Shown in pieces: positions 1-9,378 of a stretch of DNA of 64,000 nt (position 1 is the stretch's first letter; each line of letters opens with the position of its first letter). The stretch spans positions 1 through 64,000 of the forward strand of contig JAMPHT010000003.1 of NCBI GenBank assembly GCA_023663285.1, written 5' to 3'. The notes under the pieces are model-generated. The model saw only the letters and a program-made list of their open reading frames with translations, searched no databases and was not told the DNA's origin. A program made the translations under genes and the position numbers. The stretch is from Bacillota bacterium (GTDB lineage Bacteria; Bacillota; Clostridia; Lachnospirales; Lachnospiraceae).

Positions 1-1003
1 GGTGGGCGTGGCCTGGGATGTCGGCGGGGCAGGAGTGGCAGCCGGCGCCTGGGATGCCGACGGCGCCGCGGACTCCGGAGAATCAGTCGGTGCAGACTCC
101 GGAGTTGCCGCAGGCTTCGGGGTGGCCGCCGGCTTTTGAGTGGCGGAAGGCTTCGGAGTCGCCGTTGCCGTAGGCTCCGGGCTCGGCGCAGGCTCTATCA
201 CATTCCCCTGCTCATCGTATTCCGTCACGCTGGTCTCATAGGCAAAGCTGTCCCGCATATTCCAGAGGTCATAGGTATCTCCTTCTCCGCTTGCCTGCTT
301 TATCATGACAGACTGCTTTCCCACAGGCACTCCCTGGGAATAGGTCCCCTGCTCTCGTCTTATTTCGCCGGTGGCGCCGTCAATGGTACACCGTTCATAG
401 CTGCCGTCATAGACAGCGTCCGTCACCCCCGCCAGGGTCAGCTGTACCACGGTACCCTGCTGTTTCAGCAATACCATGCTGTTTCCCTTTAAATAGTATA
501 CATTTGTATAAAATACGCCGGATATGTCATACCCGATCTGTATGCTGAGAAGGATCTCTTCCCCCTGCTGCAGAGTATAGGTCCTGGCTCCCTGGATCAT
601 ATTGTCTGCCATAGTGTCCTGCCAGACTTCACTGTCCACAATGTGGATACACTCCCCAAGGTATTCCTCCAGCTCTATATTTTGATAAAGCTCCAGCACT
701 GTCTCCTGGATCTGCGCCTCTTTCTCACTCTCCTGCTCTCCCGTATCGCAGAGCAGCCTGATCTCCGTGGAAGCATCCGCACCTGCGGACTCCGCTCCGG
801 CTATAGGCGCCCGGCCCTCCACGGTGGCTGCTTCTTCCCCGACTGCAATACCCTCCGCCACAGCGATCTCTTCAGCAAGGCCGGAAACCGTCTGGGGCGA
901 CGGCATATCTATCCATGCCTTGCCGCTGCCCTCTCCACAGCCGGTCAAAGCCAGGCATAAAAACATTCCTATTGCCGTCAGGCTATATATCCGTTTTCTC
1001 ATA
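1..1003 (-). CDS. Secreted lipoprotein, C-terminus cut by window edge
   Basis: The ATG at 1003 opens a reading frame that stays open to the left edge, at least 334 codons. The N-terminus has a short basic stretch, a hydrophobic core and a lipobox (LALTGC, Cys at residue 22), so it is predicted to be a lipid-anchored surface protein. A body of about 220 residues of no recognised family follows, then from about residue 275 a low-complexity tail rich in Pro, Ala, Thr and Ser with repeated AATPKP-like units, typical of a wall-spanning linker. It lies 50 bases downstream of the glucosaminidase gene and may be co-transcribed. The domain beyond the linker is outside the window, so the function is unknown. 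Confidence 0.8.
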
Positions 1004-1052
1004 AGCACTTCCTCTCTGCAAACGAAGCTCCATCAGCAGTGCGCGTCAAAAC

Positions 1053-3266
1053 TCAGCTTCCCTCTGCGTCGCTGATCAGCTTTGCCAGGAATTCATAGGC
1101 GGCGCTTCCCGGCTCATAACTTCCTTTCTCCAGCAGCTGTTCCGCCAGAGAATAAATACTCCTGGCCACAGGCGGGCCATACAGAGTGATCGTCTTTCCG
1201 TTCTTCTCAAGGATGATATATCCCCGGAAGGCAAATTTTTGTTTATACTGCGCCGCAGGCATACCCACCAGTACCGAGGTATATCGGTATCTGCCGTCCA
1301 CGGTCTCATACACTACATCCGTAAAGCCGCTTTTTTCGTCCGCCCCGTAAGCCATGCCGCTCTGTACCTTCGCCCCGCCCTTCACCATGGGGTAATTCTC
1401 TCTGTTGGCGTCACTCATCACCAGTGTGCCGTACTCCTGCAGACGGTATCCGTTTACGCTTCCGGCGGCAAGCCTATTTCTCAGATCCACAGATATTCCT
1501 GTCTTAAAGCGGATTCCCGATTTTCCGGTGATCCTGATGGAAAATCCATGGTAGGTCAGCAGATCCGCAAGCTCCGGCTCCGGAGTGGCAATGTAGCTGC
1601 CTCCGCTGTAGTTTAAGCTCCACACATACATTCCCACGGGAACGTCCGATTCATTATATCGATAGACCACCGCCGCCGACGCATTTTTATCCGCCGCCGT
1701 GACCGTGAGCATTCCTTCTCCCTGTGTCCCCTGATATGCCACGCCGTCCAGCCACACGGTGCTGTCGCTGTACCCTTCCGGCAGCTTAAGCGTAACGTCA
1801 AGGCTTTCCGTTACCGGCGTCTCCTGCGTCGATCCGGGCGCGGCGCAGGGCGTCGCGGGCATATTTAAATAGACCGGTATCTTGAACACAAAGGGGCTGT
1901 CCAGGGCATTTGCTTCGGCATACAGCTTCCGGATGTTCTGAGCTTCCGATTTAGGCGCGGAGATATTCTGCATATACTGATGGGTATAGGGCTTATGCTC
2001 GCTCTTGGGATTCACATTGAATTTCTGCAGATACAGTGTATCCTGCCCTTTTCTGATATAATTGGCGGAAATAAAATCAGCCCCGTCCCGAATGGCATAA
2101 TAGGCGTTTGTCCAGCCGTGGTCTTTGGCATACTTCAGGCCGTTCTCGTAGACCTCCTGGTTGGTCTTTCCGCTGGCTCCTATGTTAAAGTAGTTATAAT
2201 AGCCCTCATAGCCGGGGTATGTACCCGATATCAGGGGCGATGTACCCTGTCCCTGCTCCTGCAGCACTCTGGCCGCCAGGTGAAAGGGACTGACCTTCCT
2301 GCATTCCTCTTTTCCGAAGATCCAGAAAAGCTCCGCAAAGGTCAGCGCATCCATTCCGGGCGCAGGCTTGCTGCCGTTCATGAAGGTGTTGTCCAAAAAG
2401 CTCTGCACGGCTTCCAGCGTGTGATATTCTTCATTATAGGTCAGCTGCTCAAACTGGAAAATGGTGCTTTCCGTAAGGTTATTGCGGGGGTCCATGTAGA
2501 CCCTGACCGCCGCGTCCGTAGCATAATACCAGTTTCCGGTGTCGTACAGTCCGTTCTTTGCCCAGTCGGGAAGGGTCTTGTAGGCCAGGCTCTTTCCTCC
2601 CTGCAATTCGTTATAGATGACTTCGTCCCAGTCCAGGGTGGTATTCATCTTCACAAAGGTCCAGTTGGGATGCTGTCCTTTAAGCTCGGTGAGCGCAGCC
2701 CTATAGCTGGCCGGAAACTGTTCAATATCCGTATAGACAGCCTGCCCGCTGGCATCGACAGTATAAAGGTGTGCATTGGGATTCATCCCGTAGGTCTCCT
2801 CCCAGCTTAGGAACCTCGCATCCGAGACAGCCAGATAAGTCCGGGGAATATAGCCATAGTATCCCCTTCCCTCGCTCTCCAGCCACACATATTCCCAGAC
2901 CTCATAATTTTCATCCAGATAAACGTCCAGAATGTTGACCTGATGGCCGCTGAGCACAGTGACCGCCGTTTCGCCCTCATAAGAAGGGACAGTGTGCACA
3001 GGGTACTCGTCAGCCAGATACACCAGGGCCATGATCTCCCGCTCCGCCGCTATCGCCTCCAACGCCGCACCCGCCTCATCCAAAAGCTGCGCCACCTCGC
3101 CCTCCGCTCCGGCAAAACAGCGGCCGCCTGCAGCGCAGACAGCAATATCCGCTCCGGGCGCAGCTGCCACGAGCACAACTGTCACAAGCACAGTTGACAA
3201 AAGAAGCGCCAAAGATAATAAAACCGATATGTACTTTTGATTTTGCTTTCGTGTTTGTCTTTTCAT
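1053..3266 (-). CDS. Secreted beta-N-acetylglucosaminidase (cell wall hydrolase)
   Basis: Predicted peptidoglycan hydrolase of the LytG/Acm-type glucosaminidase family, cleaving the glycan strand outside the cell. The frame extends to 3368, but the ATG at 3266 has an AAGG site six bases upstream and is followed directly by a signal segment (about residues 13-36), so the 737-residue form is preferred. An SH3-like wall-binding region lies near residues 104-146 and the glucosaminidase domain spans about 205-440, with the likely catalytic Glu near 337 (RVLQEQGQGTS) and the family block YYNYFNIGA near 357. The C-terminal 200 residues are unassigned. It follows the glycosyltransferase genes on the same strand, consistent with a role in surface remodelling. 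Confidence 0.85.
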   Translation of the reverse strand: MKRQTRKQNQKYISVLLSLALLLSTVLVTVVLVAAAPGADIAVCAAGGRCFAGAEGEVAQLLDEAGAALEAIAAEREIMALVYLADEYPVHTVPSYEGETAVTVLSGHQVNILDVYLDENYEVWEYVWLESEGRGYYGYIPRTYLAVSDARFLSWEETYGMNPNAHLYTVDASGQAVYTDIEQFPASYRAALTELKGQHPNWTFVKMNTTLDWDEVIYNELQGGKSLAYKTLPDWAKNGLYDTGNWYYATDAAVRVYMDPRNNLTESTIFQFEQLTYNEEYHTLEAVQSFLDNTFMNGSKPAPGMDALTFAELFWIFGKEECRKVSPFHLAARVLQEQGQGTSPLISGTYPGYEGYYNYFNIGASGKTNQEVYENGLKYAKDHGWTNAYYAIRDGADFISANYIRKGQDTLYLQKFNVNPKSEHKPYTHQYMQNISAPKSEAQNIRKLYAEANALDSPFVFKIPVYLNMPATPCAAPGSTQETPVTESLDVTLKLPEGYSDSTVWLDGVAYQGTQGEGMLTVTAADKNASAAVVYRYNESDVPVGMYVWSLNYSGGSYIATPEPELADLLTYHGFSIRITGKSGIRFKTGISVDLRNRLAAGSVNGYRLQEYGTLVMSDANRENYPMVKGGAKVQSGMAYGADEKSGFTDVVYETVDGRYRYTSVLVGMPAAQYKQKFAFRGYIILEKNGKTITLYGPPVARSIYSLAEQLLEKGSYEPGSAAYEFLAKLISDAEGS

Positions 3267-3303
3267 ATTGTACCTTAAGAATACCATAACACGCGCTTTT
3301 TTT

Positions 3304-4350
3304 CTATAGTAATTTTTTCCTCCGCAGCATCCTGTGCAGCCTTCTGACACTCCGGGGGGCCAGAGCAAAGAGGGTGTGATACACCTTGTTTTTCCCTGTG
3401 AGCAGGGGATTTCTCATGGATCTTGGCCAGTTCCTTCTGAGATACCTCACAATGTCCCGGTACTTCTGATTTTGCCTGTTCATCTGCGCAACAGGAATAT
3501 GAAGCATATACTCCAGCCGCTGAAAAATGCCGAATCGGAAGGCTGTGGGCTGCAGCTTCGGATACTTCCGTCTCACGATCTGAGCCGCCAGGTCGGCATT
3601 GTCCACGCTGTCGGCAAACACTCTTGAAAAGGTATCCCGGCTCTCCTTCCGGGAATTGCTGCCCAGTCTGTAAAACACATGGTAGGCATGACCCGGAAGA
3701 GACACGATAGGGCCCAGCCTGTCCAGCATCTGTATCAGCAGATGGAAGTCCTCGTTCAACACCCCCAGGGGGAATCTGCTTCCCTCAGAGGCATTATCCG
3801 CATTCCGGACAGGATCTGCGCCAGTGGCAGGCGTCGGTTCTGCCAAAGAAAACATTTCCCGGCGAATGAGCTTTGTGCAGAAGGAACAGTCCCCTCTGTG
3901 CATCAGCAGTTCTTCCATAAATGCTTCCGGTCCAATACATATAGTCTCTTTCGGCGGCACACAGATATCCGGCAGGATATTACCCTCCGCATCCCGCTCA
4001 TCCCTGCCGATCTGCGCGGCGCTCACATGGTACTCGCAGACCGCGGCATACAGCCTTTCGTACATATCAGGGTCTACATAATCGTCGCTGTCCACAAACC
4101 CGATATGATCGCCTTTCGCCTGGTCGATCCCCAAGTTTCTGGCCGAGGATGAGCCTCCGTTTTCCTTGTGGAATACGCGGACGCGCCGATCCCGCTCCCC
4201 GAATCTGTCGCAGATCTCGCCGCTTCCGTCCGTAGAGCCGTCGTCCACCAGAATGATCTCCATATCCTGATAAGTCTGGGCCAGCAGTGAGCTTACACAG
4301 CGCTCCAGATATTCCTTTGTGTTATATACAGGCACAATGACACTGATCAC
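3304..4350 (-). CDS. Family 2 glycosyltransferase
   Basis: Inverting sugar-nucleotide transferase (GT2, GT-A fold), presumably adding one residue to a surface glycan on the cytoplasmic face of the membrane. The N-terminus ISVIVPVYN and the nucleotide-binding blocks VDDGSTDGSG (near residue 35) and the DxD-type DSDDYVD (near 91) are intact; ENGGSSSARN is the usual acceptor-side motif. No membrane segment is apparent in the 348 residues. The start overlaps the stop of the upstream GT4 gene by four bases (ATGA), so the two are probably translationally coupled. Donor and acceptor cannot be read from sequence. Confidence 0.85.
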   Translation of the reverse strand: MISVIVPVYNTKEYLERCVSSLLAQTYQDMEIILVDDGSTDGSGEICDRFGERDRRVRVFHKENGGSSSARNLGIDQAKGDHIGFVDSDDYVDPDMYERLYAAVCEYHVSAAQIGRDERDAEGNILPDICVPPKETICIGPEAFMEELLMHRGDCSFCTKLIRREMFSLAEPTPATGADPVRNADNASEGSRFPLGVLNEDFHLLIQMLDRLGPIVSLPGHAYHVFYRLGSNSRKESRDTFSRVFADSVDNADLAAQIVRRKYPKLQPTAFRFGIFQRLEYMLHIPVAQMNRQNQKYRDIVRYLRRNWPRSMRNPLLTGKNKVYHTLFALAPRSVRRLHRMLRRKKLL

Positions 4351-5660
4351 TGTCTCTTCTCCTTCTTCAGCAGGGCATACATCTTCCGCTCCGAAACCAC
4401 CGCCGCCGGAGCACAGGGCGCAGGGTACCTCAAGCCGGAGGTCAATTCGGAGGAATGCTCCCGGCGCTCAGAGGGAGCCGTAAGTCCCAGTCTCCCGCAG
4501 AGCTCCCACAGGGCTTTGGCTGCATTTTCCGCATTCCAGACCTCCGTGATGGTTTTATATGCATTTCGTCCCAGGCGGGCGCAAAGCTCTCTGTCCTTCA
4601 CCAGCTTTTCCGCCAGTTCAAACAGCTCCCGCCTGTCTGTGTCCCGATAGATAAAGCCGTTTTCCCCGTCCTGCACCAGATAGGGCGCAGCGCCTGTCAT
4701 ATGATCAGCCAGCAGCCCACAGCCGCTGTTCATGGCCTCGTTTGCAACCGCTCCCCAGCCCTCCTGTCTGTCGCTGGTAAGCAGAAAGATATCCGCTCTC
4801 TCCATGTGCTCCCGCACCTGATCCGGGGGCAGGAAGCCCGGAAGCCCCACTTCCTTCTCCAGGCCATATTCCGCCCGCAGGGCTTTCACTTTTTCCTCCA
4901 TGGCGCCTCCCCCGATCATCTCCATATGAAAGGAAAGTCCTCCGGACTTCAGATACCTTGCGGTCTCCAAGGCCAGCTCAGGATGCTTCCAGTCGATCAT
5001 GCGGGCGGCCCAGAGGATATATGGCACTCTGCCAGCCCTCGAAGCCGCCTCTGCCGGGCCGAAGGTACCGCCAGCCGCCCCCGCCCCATCAGAAGAGGCC
5101 GGCCAGCCCTTCCCGTCAAACAGTCTATCCATATCGTAGTGTCTCGTCTCAGGAAAATATCCCCAGCAGTACATTTTATCAGGGTACGCCCGCACAATGG
5201 AGAAATCCGACGGCACATAGGCCCCTGCGCAGAGAAGGTACACCGGCGCGTTCCGGTATCTGGTGTGGTCGCGGTACTTTTTTTTAAGCCCTCTTGGAGA
5301 AATCGCCTTCCACTGTCCTGTCTTATACAATCGCTCACTGTACCGGATAACAGGTTTTCCCTGCGCCAGTCTCTCCTGAATATAGCTTTCGTCGTCACAC
5401 CCGCCAAACAGAACGATCTTTGCGTCGGCGATCAGTCTCCTGCACGCTTCCTCTTCCCTGTAATATAATTTCAGATAGGGCTGCTGCACCTGTCCTGCCC
5501 AGCCCATCCGGACTCTTTCCTCCTCCACAGGCTCCGTCTGCACAAAGACAAAGCTTCCCCCGCAGATCTCACACATGGCGTTGCAGAAAGGAATTTGATG
5601 ATGATTCAGATAATTGGACACAAACACGAAAACCGGCTTTTCCATAACACGCGTGTTCAA
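4347..5660 (-). CDS. Family 4 glycosyltransferase
   Basis: Retaining glycosyltransferase with a GT-B fold, cytoplasmic, probably extending a surface polysaccharide. The C-terminal half carries the GT4 pattern: ARMIDWKHPELALE (the basic sugar-phosphate contact region), the loop PGFLPPDQV and the E-x7-E motif EGWGAVANE. The best ribosome site (GGAGG, about eight bases upstream) points to a TTG start at 5660; the first ATG is at 5645 and is too far from that site. The site lies inside the last codons of the upstream gene, so translation is likely coupled. A Gly/Ala-rich insert near residues 190-210 separates the two lobes. Confidence 0.82.
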   Translation of the reverse strand: MNTRVMEKPVFVFVSNYLNHHQIPFCNAMCEICGGSFVFVQTEPVEEERVRMGWAGQVQQPYLKLYYREEEACRRLIADAKIVLFGGCDDESYIQERLAQGKPVIRYSERLYKTGQWKAISPRGLKKKYRDHTRYRNAPVYLLCAGAYVPSDFSIVRAYPDKMYCWGYFPETRHYDMDRLFDGKGWPASSDGAGAAGGTFGPAEAASRAGRVPYILWAARMIDWKHPELALETARYLKSGGLSFHMEMIGGGAMEEKVKALRAEYGLEKEVGLPGFLPPDQVREHMERADIFLLTSDRQEGWGAVANEAMNSGCGLLADHMTGAAPYLVQDGENGFIYRDTDRRELFELAEKLVKDRELCARLGRNAYKTITEVWNAENAAKALWELCGRLGLTAPSERREHSSELTSGLRYPAPCAPAAVVSERKMYALLKKEKRQ

Positions 5661-5663
5661 TCT

Positions 5664-7010
5664 CTATCCCTCCTGGCCCGCAATGATATTTGCATATATT
5701 TCCGTCATTTTCGCGTAATTTCTCCCCCGATTATGATTTTTTTCTGCATGATTTCTTGCATTTCTACAATATTCGACAAGCTTTTCCTCATTCTTCCATA
5801 TTTCAATCACTGATTTTGCAAGCCTTGCGGAAACAGCTTCCAGATTACTGTCGTTATTTAACCCCTTGCGGAACCCCTGATACAGGACGCCGTCCTCACC
5901 CCCGGTAAATATACTGGGGATTCCTCCCACATCCGCGCTGACACAGGGCATCCCCAGCAGCATTGCCTCCCCCAGGGAATTCGGCGAATTTTCTATGGAA
6001 GAGCAGCAGACGAACAGATGGCTCCTCAGATACTGCTCCTTCATCTGCTCCTCGTTCAGCCTTCCCAGCATGACGAGCTTGTCCTGCAGGCCGTTTTCCT
6101 TTATCAGCTTTCTCAGATACTTTCCGTAACCTGACAGCTTCAGCTTCTGTTTGAAGGTTTTGCATTCGATCACACTGTTGCCTGCCACATAGACCTTCGC
6201 ATCCGGAAACCTCTTTAAAATTTCCGGCATGGCTTTCAGCATATAGTGAAGCCCTTTGATGGGATAGTCCCCCTGGCTGAGAAAAATGGAATGGGGCATA
6301 CAGGCTTCCCTGCTCCAGCGGGCGCCGTAAAAGCTGTCCCGCAGCGTCTCGTTCATATTATAATAGGAAGCCTGTGGGTTCCATTCCTTTGTGTGGGAGC
6401 GGTCCCACTCCGTCCTGCCTGCTATATTCCCCGCAAGCTTTATCGCCTCTATCTCCATCTCGCCGCGCATCACGAATTTCCGCTGCTGTTCCCGGATGCT
6501 GTCCTTTTTAAGGCGGTCCCGCAGCGTCACGGAACGAATCACCTTTTCCGGCATATCCGCGAAATAGCTGAGCGCATATACGGAGCAAAGTCCCTGTATG
6601 CCGATGAGCAGCCTTTTCTTCTCCGGAAAGACCCTGCACATGGCCAGGGTATGGGGATACTCTGTGCCGAAGCAGTGTACCATATCCGGCCTGCAGGAGT
6701 CCAGGATCTTCCTCAGCCGCTCTTCCAGCCCGCTGTCATAAAGCTCCGGCCTGCTCACATCCTCCCGAAAGCCGTAACAGGTCAGTTTGCTTCCCAGGAC
6801 ATTGATCGTGCGCATACAGACCTCATGCCCCTCCGGAAACATCTTATCCGGCGCCGGAAAGGCCACCGCCAGCTCAATGCTGTTTTCGTTCTGCTTTTTC
6901 AGCAGCACGGAAGCCATGCCGGAAAGCCATCCCTCCTTATTGGAAGCCTCCATATTCAGTTTTTTCGCAATCATAGGCATCATCACATTGCACAGCCATA
7001 ATACCTTCAT
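5664..7010 (-). CDS. Family 4 glycosyltransferase
   Basis: GT-B glycosyltransferase of the GT4 superfamily. It opens with MKVLWLCNVMMP; the C-terminal lobe has SQGDYPIKGLHYMLKAMPEI (the GT4 acceptor/phosphate region) and the E-x7-E motif ENSPNSLGE. The frame extends to 7022, but the ATG at 7010 has GGAGG about six bases upstream and gives the usual short N-terminus before the first beta strand (448 residues). It sits between a GT2 gene and a second GT4 gene in the same orientation. The intergenic space upstream (7011-7070) is filled by a perfect hairpin. Confidence 0.82.
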   Translation of the reverse strand: MKVLWLCNVMMPMIAKKLNMEASNKEGWLSGMASVLLKKQNENSIELAVAFPAPDKMFPEGHEVCMRTINVLGSKLTCYGFREDVSRPELYDSGLEERLRKILDSCRPDMVHCFGTEYPHTLAMCRVFPEKKRLLIGIQGLCSVYALSYFADMPEKVIRSVTLRDRLKKDSIREQQRKFVMRGEMEIEAIKLAGNIAGRTEWDRSHTKEWNPQASYYNMNETLRDSFYGARWSREACMPHSIFLSQGDYPIKGLHYMLKAMPEILKRFPDAKVYVAGNSVIECKTFKQKLKLSGYGKYLRKLIKENGLQDKLVMLGRLNEEQMKEQYLRSHLFVCCSSIENSPNSLGEAMLLGMPCVSADVGGIPSIFTGGEDGVLYQGFRKGLNNDSNLEAVSARLAKSVIEIWKNEEKLVEYCRNARNHAEKNHNRGRNYAKMTEIYANIIAGQEG

Positions 7011-7035
7011 GCCAACCTCCATCTCGCCGCCAAAC

Positions 7036-7126
7036 CGGAAGAATCCGCTTGCGGATTCTTCCGTGCGAGATTAGAATTTCTTTGCGAAATGCCCTCTGGC
7101 ATGAGCATTAGAAATTCTTCTCGCAC
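7036..7126. repeat. Compound palindromic element
   Basis: Two inverted repeats lie side by side. At 7036-7063 a 13-base arm is repeated in inverse orientation around a two-base loop. At 7063-7126 imperfect arms (7063-7081 against 7110-7126) surround a small ATGCC/GGCAT hairpin. The second half overlaps the stop and the last 18 or so codons of the neighbouring glycosyltransferase. It may work as a terminator or processing signal, but its modular form suggests a dispersed intergenic repeat. Confidence 0.6.
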
Positions 7127-7892
7127 TTTTCATACCCTCCCGCATCCAGCGGTAAGCCTGCTTTAAACTCACATCACTGCAAAGCTTTTCTTTATGTACA
7201 AGAAGATAGCGCAGGGCCATCACCTTATCCCATCCGCCGTACAGATATCTGTACAGTACCCCTCTGTCATGAAAAAACTTTTCGTTGTAGCCGGAAAACC
7301 AGGTAGATCCCCCGGATTCCTCCCTGCCTATGGTCACCGGTGCGGTATAGACCTTATAGCCTTTTCCCATAAATTCTTTCAGAAAAAGGCTGTCCTCCCC
7401 ATTACTGTACCTTGCGCCGCCGCCGAACAGCAGGGAAAAAGTCACGCCGGAAGCAAGCAGGCTTTCCCTTTTCACCGCAAAGCTTACCGCCCCGTATCTG
7501 CCGCAGTTATACCAGCGTACCCGCTTCCGGGAGCTGATATGGTAAGTCTGCCTTTCCTCCCCTATTGTAACATTGAAAAGTATCATGTCTGCATCAGGAT
7601 TTCTTTCAAACTCCTCTGCCACAGCGTCGGCATATCCCGGCTCATAGACAATGTCCTCATCGGAAAACAGGCAAATATCTCCCTCCGCCCGCAGGATCGC
7701 TTCATTGCGGCTTCTTCCCACTCCCCTGTCGGGGAAAGAAAAAAAACGCGCGTTATGATTATTATACTCCAACTCTTCAAACCCAAACCTGTCACACTGG
7801 TTGATAATGACGGCATCCGAGTCAAGGCGCATTTTCTCCACAATGCTCTCAAGGCTCTGATCCATGACCGATGCAAGTACCTGAACTCTCAT
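7071..7892 (-). CDS. Glycosyltransferase, GT2-like
   Basis: A 273-residue protein of the GT-A superfamily, related to GT2 enzymes but without the classic VDDGS block. Visible motifs are DRGVGRSRNEAIL, the metal-site type FSDEDIVYEPG near residue 80 and GEDSLFLKEFMGKGYKVY, which matches the later GT2 acceptor-domain region. A GTG lies at 7907, but the ATG at 7892 has AGGGGG five bases upstream and is preferred; it overlaps the sugar-transferase gene by 44 bases. The last 18 residues (ending GHFAKKF) are encoded inside a palindromic element and are probably not part of the ancestral domain. Confidence 0.72.
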   Translation of the reverse strand: MRVQVLASVMDQSLESIVEKMRLDSDAVIINQCDRFGFEELEYNNHNARFFSFPDRGVGRSRNEAILRAEGDICLFSDEDIVYEPGYADAVAEEFERNPDADMILFNVTIGEERQTYHISSRKRVRWYNCGRYGAVSFAVKRESLLASGVTFSLLFGGGARYSNGEDSLFLKEFMGKGYKVYTAPVTIGREESGGSTWFSGYNEKFFHDRGVLYRYLYGGWDKVMALRYLLVHKEKLCSDVSLKQAYRWMREGMKSARRISNAHARGHFAKKF

Positions 7893-9363
7893 TTTCTCCC
7901 CCTTCACTTGCCGACTCCTGCTCAGAAGAAGCCTCCGTCTGCCGCCGCTTTTCCTCCCGTAACGCAGTGATCTGCTCCGCCTCCACGCCCTCCGTACTGT
8001 CCGGCCAGAACAGGATCTTCAACGTGAGCATCATCAGCTTCAAGTCCAGCCAGGTGGAATAATTCTCAATGTAGGTCAGATCCAGCTTCAGCTTGTCATA
8101 GGGACTGGTGTTATATTTCCCGTATACCTGGGCAAATCCTGCCAGCCCCGCCTTCACCTTCATCCGGAACACAAATTCAGGCATCACCTCAAGATACTGG
8201 GCAATGATCTCAGGTCTCTCCGGTCTGGGACCCACAAAGGACATATCTCCCTTTAAAATATTGAACAGCTGGGGCAGCTCGTCGATCCTGCACTTCCGGA
8301 TGATCTTTCCCACCGGCGTGATGCGGCTGTCGTTCTTCCGTGCCAGCCTGGCCACGCCGTCCTTCTCCGCATCTGTCCTCATGCTGCGGAATTTTAAAAT
8401 TTTAAATTCCCGCTGATTCATGGTGCATCTCACCTGCTTGTACAAAACAGGCCCCCCGTCATACAGCTTGATGGCAATGGCTGTGATCAGCATGAAGGGA
8501 GAGGCAAGGATCAGCAGAATCAGCGCGCATACAATATCCGTCAGCCTTTTGAAAAAGCGCTGCTCCATGGTCAGGCTGTACTCTCTGGTCAGCAGGATCG
8601 GACTGTCAAATACGTGCAGCTCCTCGGCTCCCATAAGAATAACATCTGTGATTTTTGGCATGAGATATATCCGTATGGAATGCCCATAGCAGAATTTCAA
8701 AAGAGGTCCCCGATCCTCCACGGAAATATCCCCCAGCACCACCGCGTTACACTCGTCGTTCTCATATGCCTTCAGGATCTTATTACATAACATCTGAAAT
8801 CCTTCCTTTATATGAAGGTTGCCTGTAATGATATATTTATCCTTCCGGCGTTCAAATTTAGCGCATATATCATCTATGGGCCTGTCCCCGTGGATAAGCA
8901 GGAGCTTTCTGGGCGGGAACAGCCGCCGATATATCCAGTTTGCAATATTGATGTATACGATCACCAGCGCTGCCTGCTGCACCATCATGACAATAAAGAG
9001 CTCCGGCGTCAGCAGCTGCCTGGACATAATGGACAACTCCAGATAAATAATAATATTTGCCAGCAGCGTGGACAGCACCTGGGAAAACACGATCTCCGCA
9101 TTCTTCTGATAGCCCAGGCGGATGCTCCCGTAGGTGGCTGAGAAAAACAGAAGCACCGCCGCATACAGCGCGATCTCCGCCATATTACCTCTTGACCACA
9201 GATCCTGCAGGCCCTCCACCAGACTGAAACGGAAGGTGTTCCACCAGTGATAGCCGAATACTGCCACCTCCAGGGCGACGCAGATACCGATCAGTCCCAG
9301 ATTGATCAGACGCTTAAAGGTTTCTCTCGTCCTTATTTTCTTTTCGTTGGTATATGCACTCAA
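7849..9363 (-). CDS. Polyprenyl-phosphate glycosyl-1-phosphate transferase (glycan initiation)
   Basis: Initiating enzyme of surface polysaccharide synthesis: transfers a sugar-1-phosphate from a nucleotide sugar to undecaprenyl phosphate in the membrane. The N-terminal half has four membrane segments (about residues 15-140) and a CoA-binding-like domain. A fifth hydrophobic segment near 275-295 leads into the bacterial sugar transferase domain with KQVRCTMNQREFKILKFRSM, the KCRIDELPQLFN block and MSFVGPRPERPE, all characteristic and intact. The start is TTG at 9363, supported by GGAGG seven bases upstream; no ATG lies nearby. Its place inside the glycosyltransferase cluster marks this as a complete repeat-unit synthesis locus, although no flippase or polymerase is visible here. 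Confidence 0.9.
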   Translation of the reverse strand: MSAYTNEKKIRTRETFKRLINLGLIGICVALEVAVFGYHWWNTFRFSLVEGLQDLWSRGNMAEIALYAAVLLFFSATYGSIRLGYQKNAEIVFSQVLSTLLANIIIYLELSIMSRQLLTPELFIVMMVQQAALVIVYINIANWIYRRLFPPRKLLLIHGDRPIDDICAKFERRKDKYIITGNLHIKEGFQMLCNKILKAYENDECNAVVLGDISVEDRGPLLKFCYGHSIRIYLMPKITDVILMGAEELHVFDSPILLTREYSLTMEQRFFKRLTDIVCALILLILASPFMLITAIAIKLYDGGPVLYKQVRCTMNQREFKILKFRSMRTDAEKDGVARLARKNDSRITPVGKIIRKCRIDELPQLFNILKGDMSFVGPRPERPEIIAQYLEVMPEFVFRMKVKAGLAGFAQVYGKYNTSPYDKLKLDLTYIENYSTWLDLKLMMLTLKILFWPDSTEGVEAEQITALREEKRRQTEASSEQESASEGGENESSGTCIGHGSEP

Positions 9364-9378
9364 GATAAGCCCTCCACT

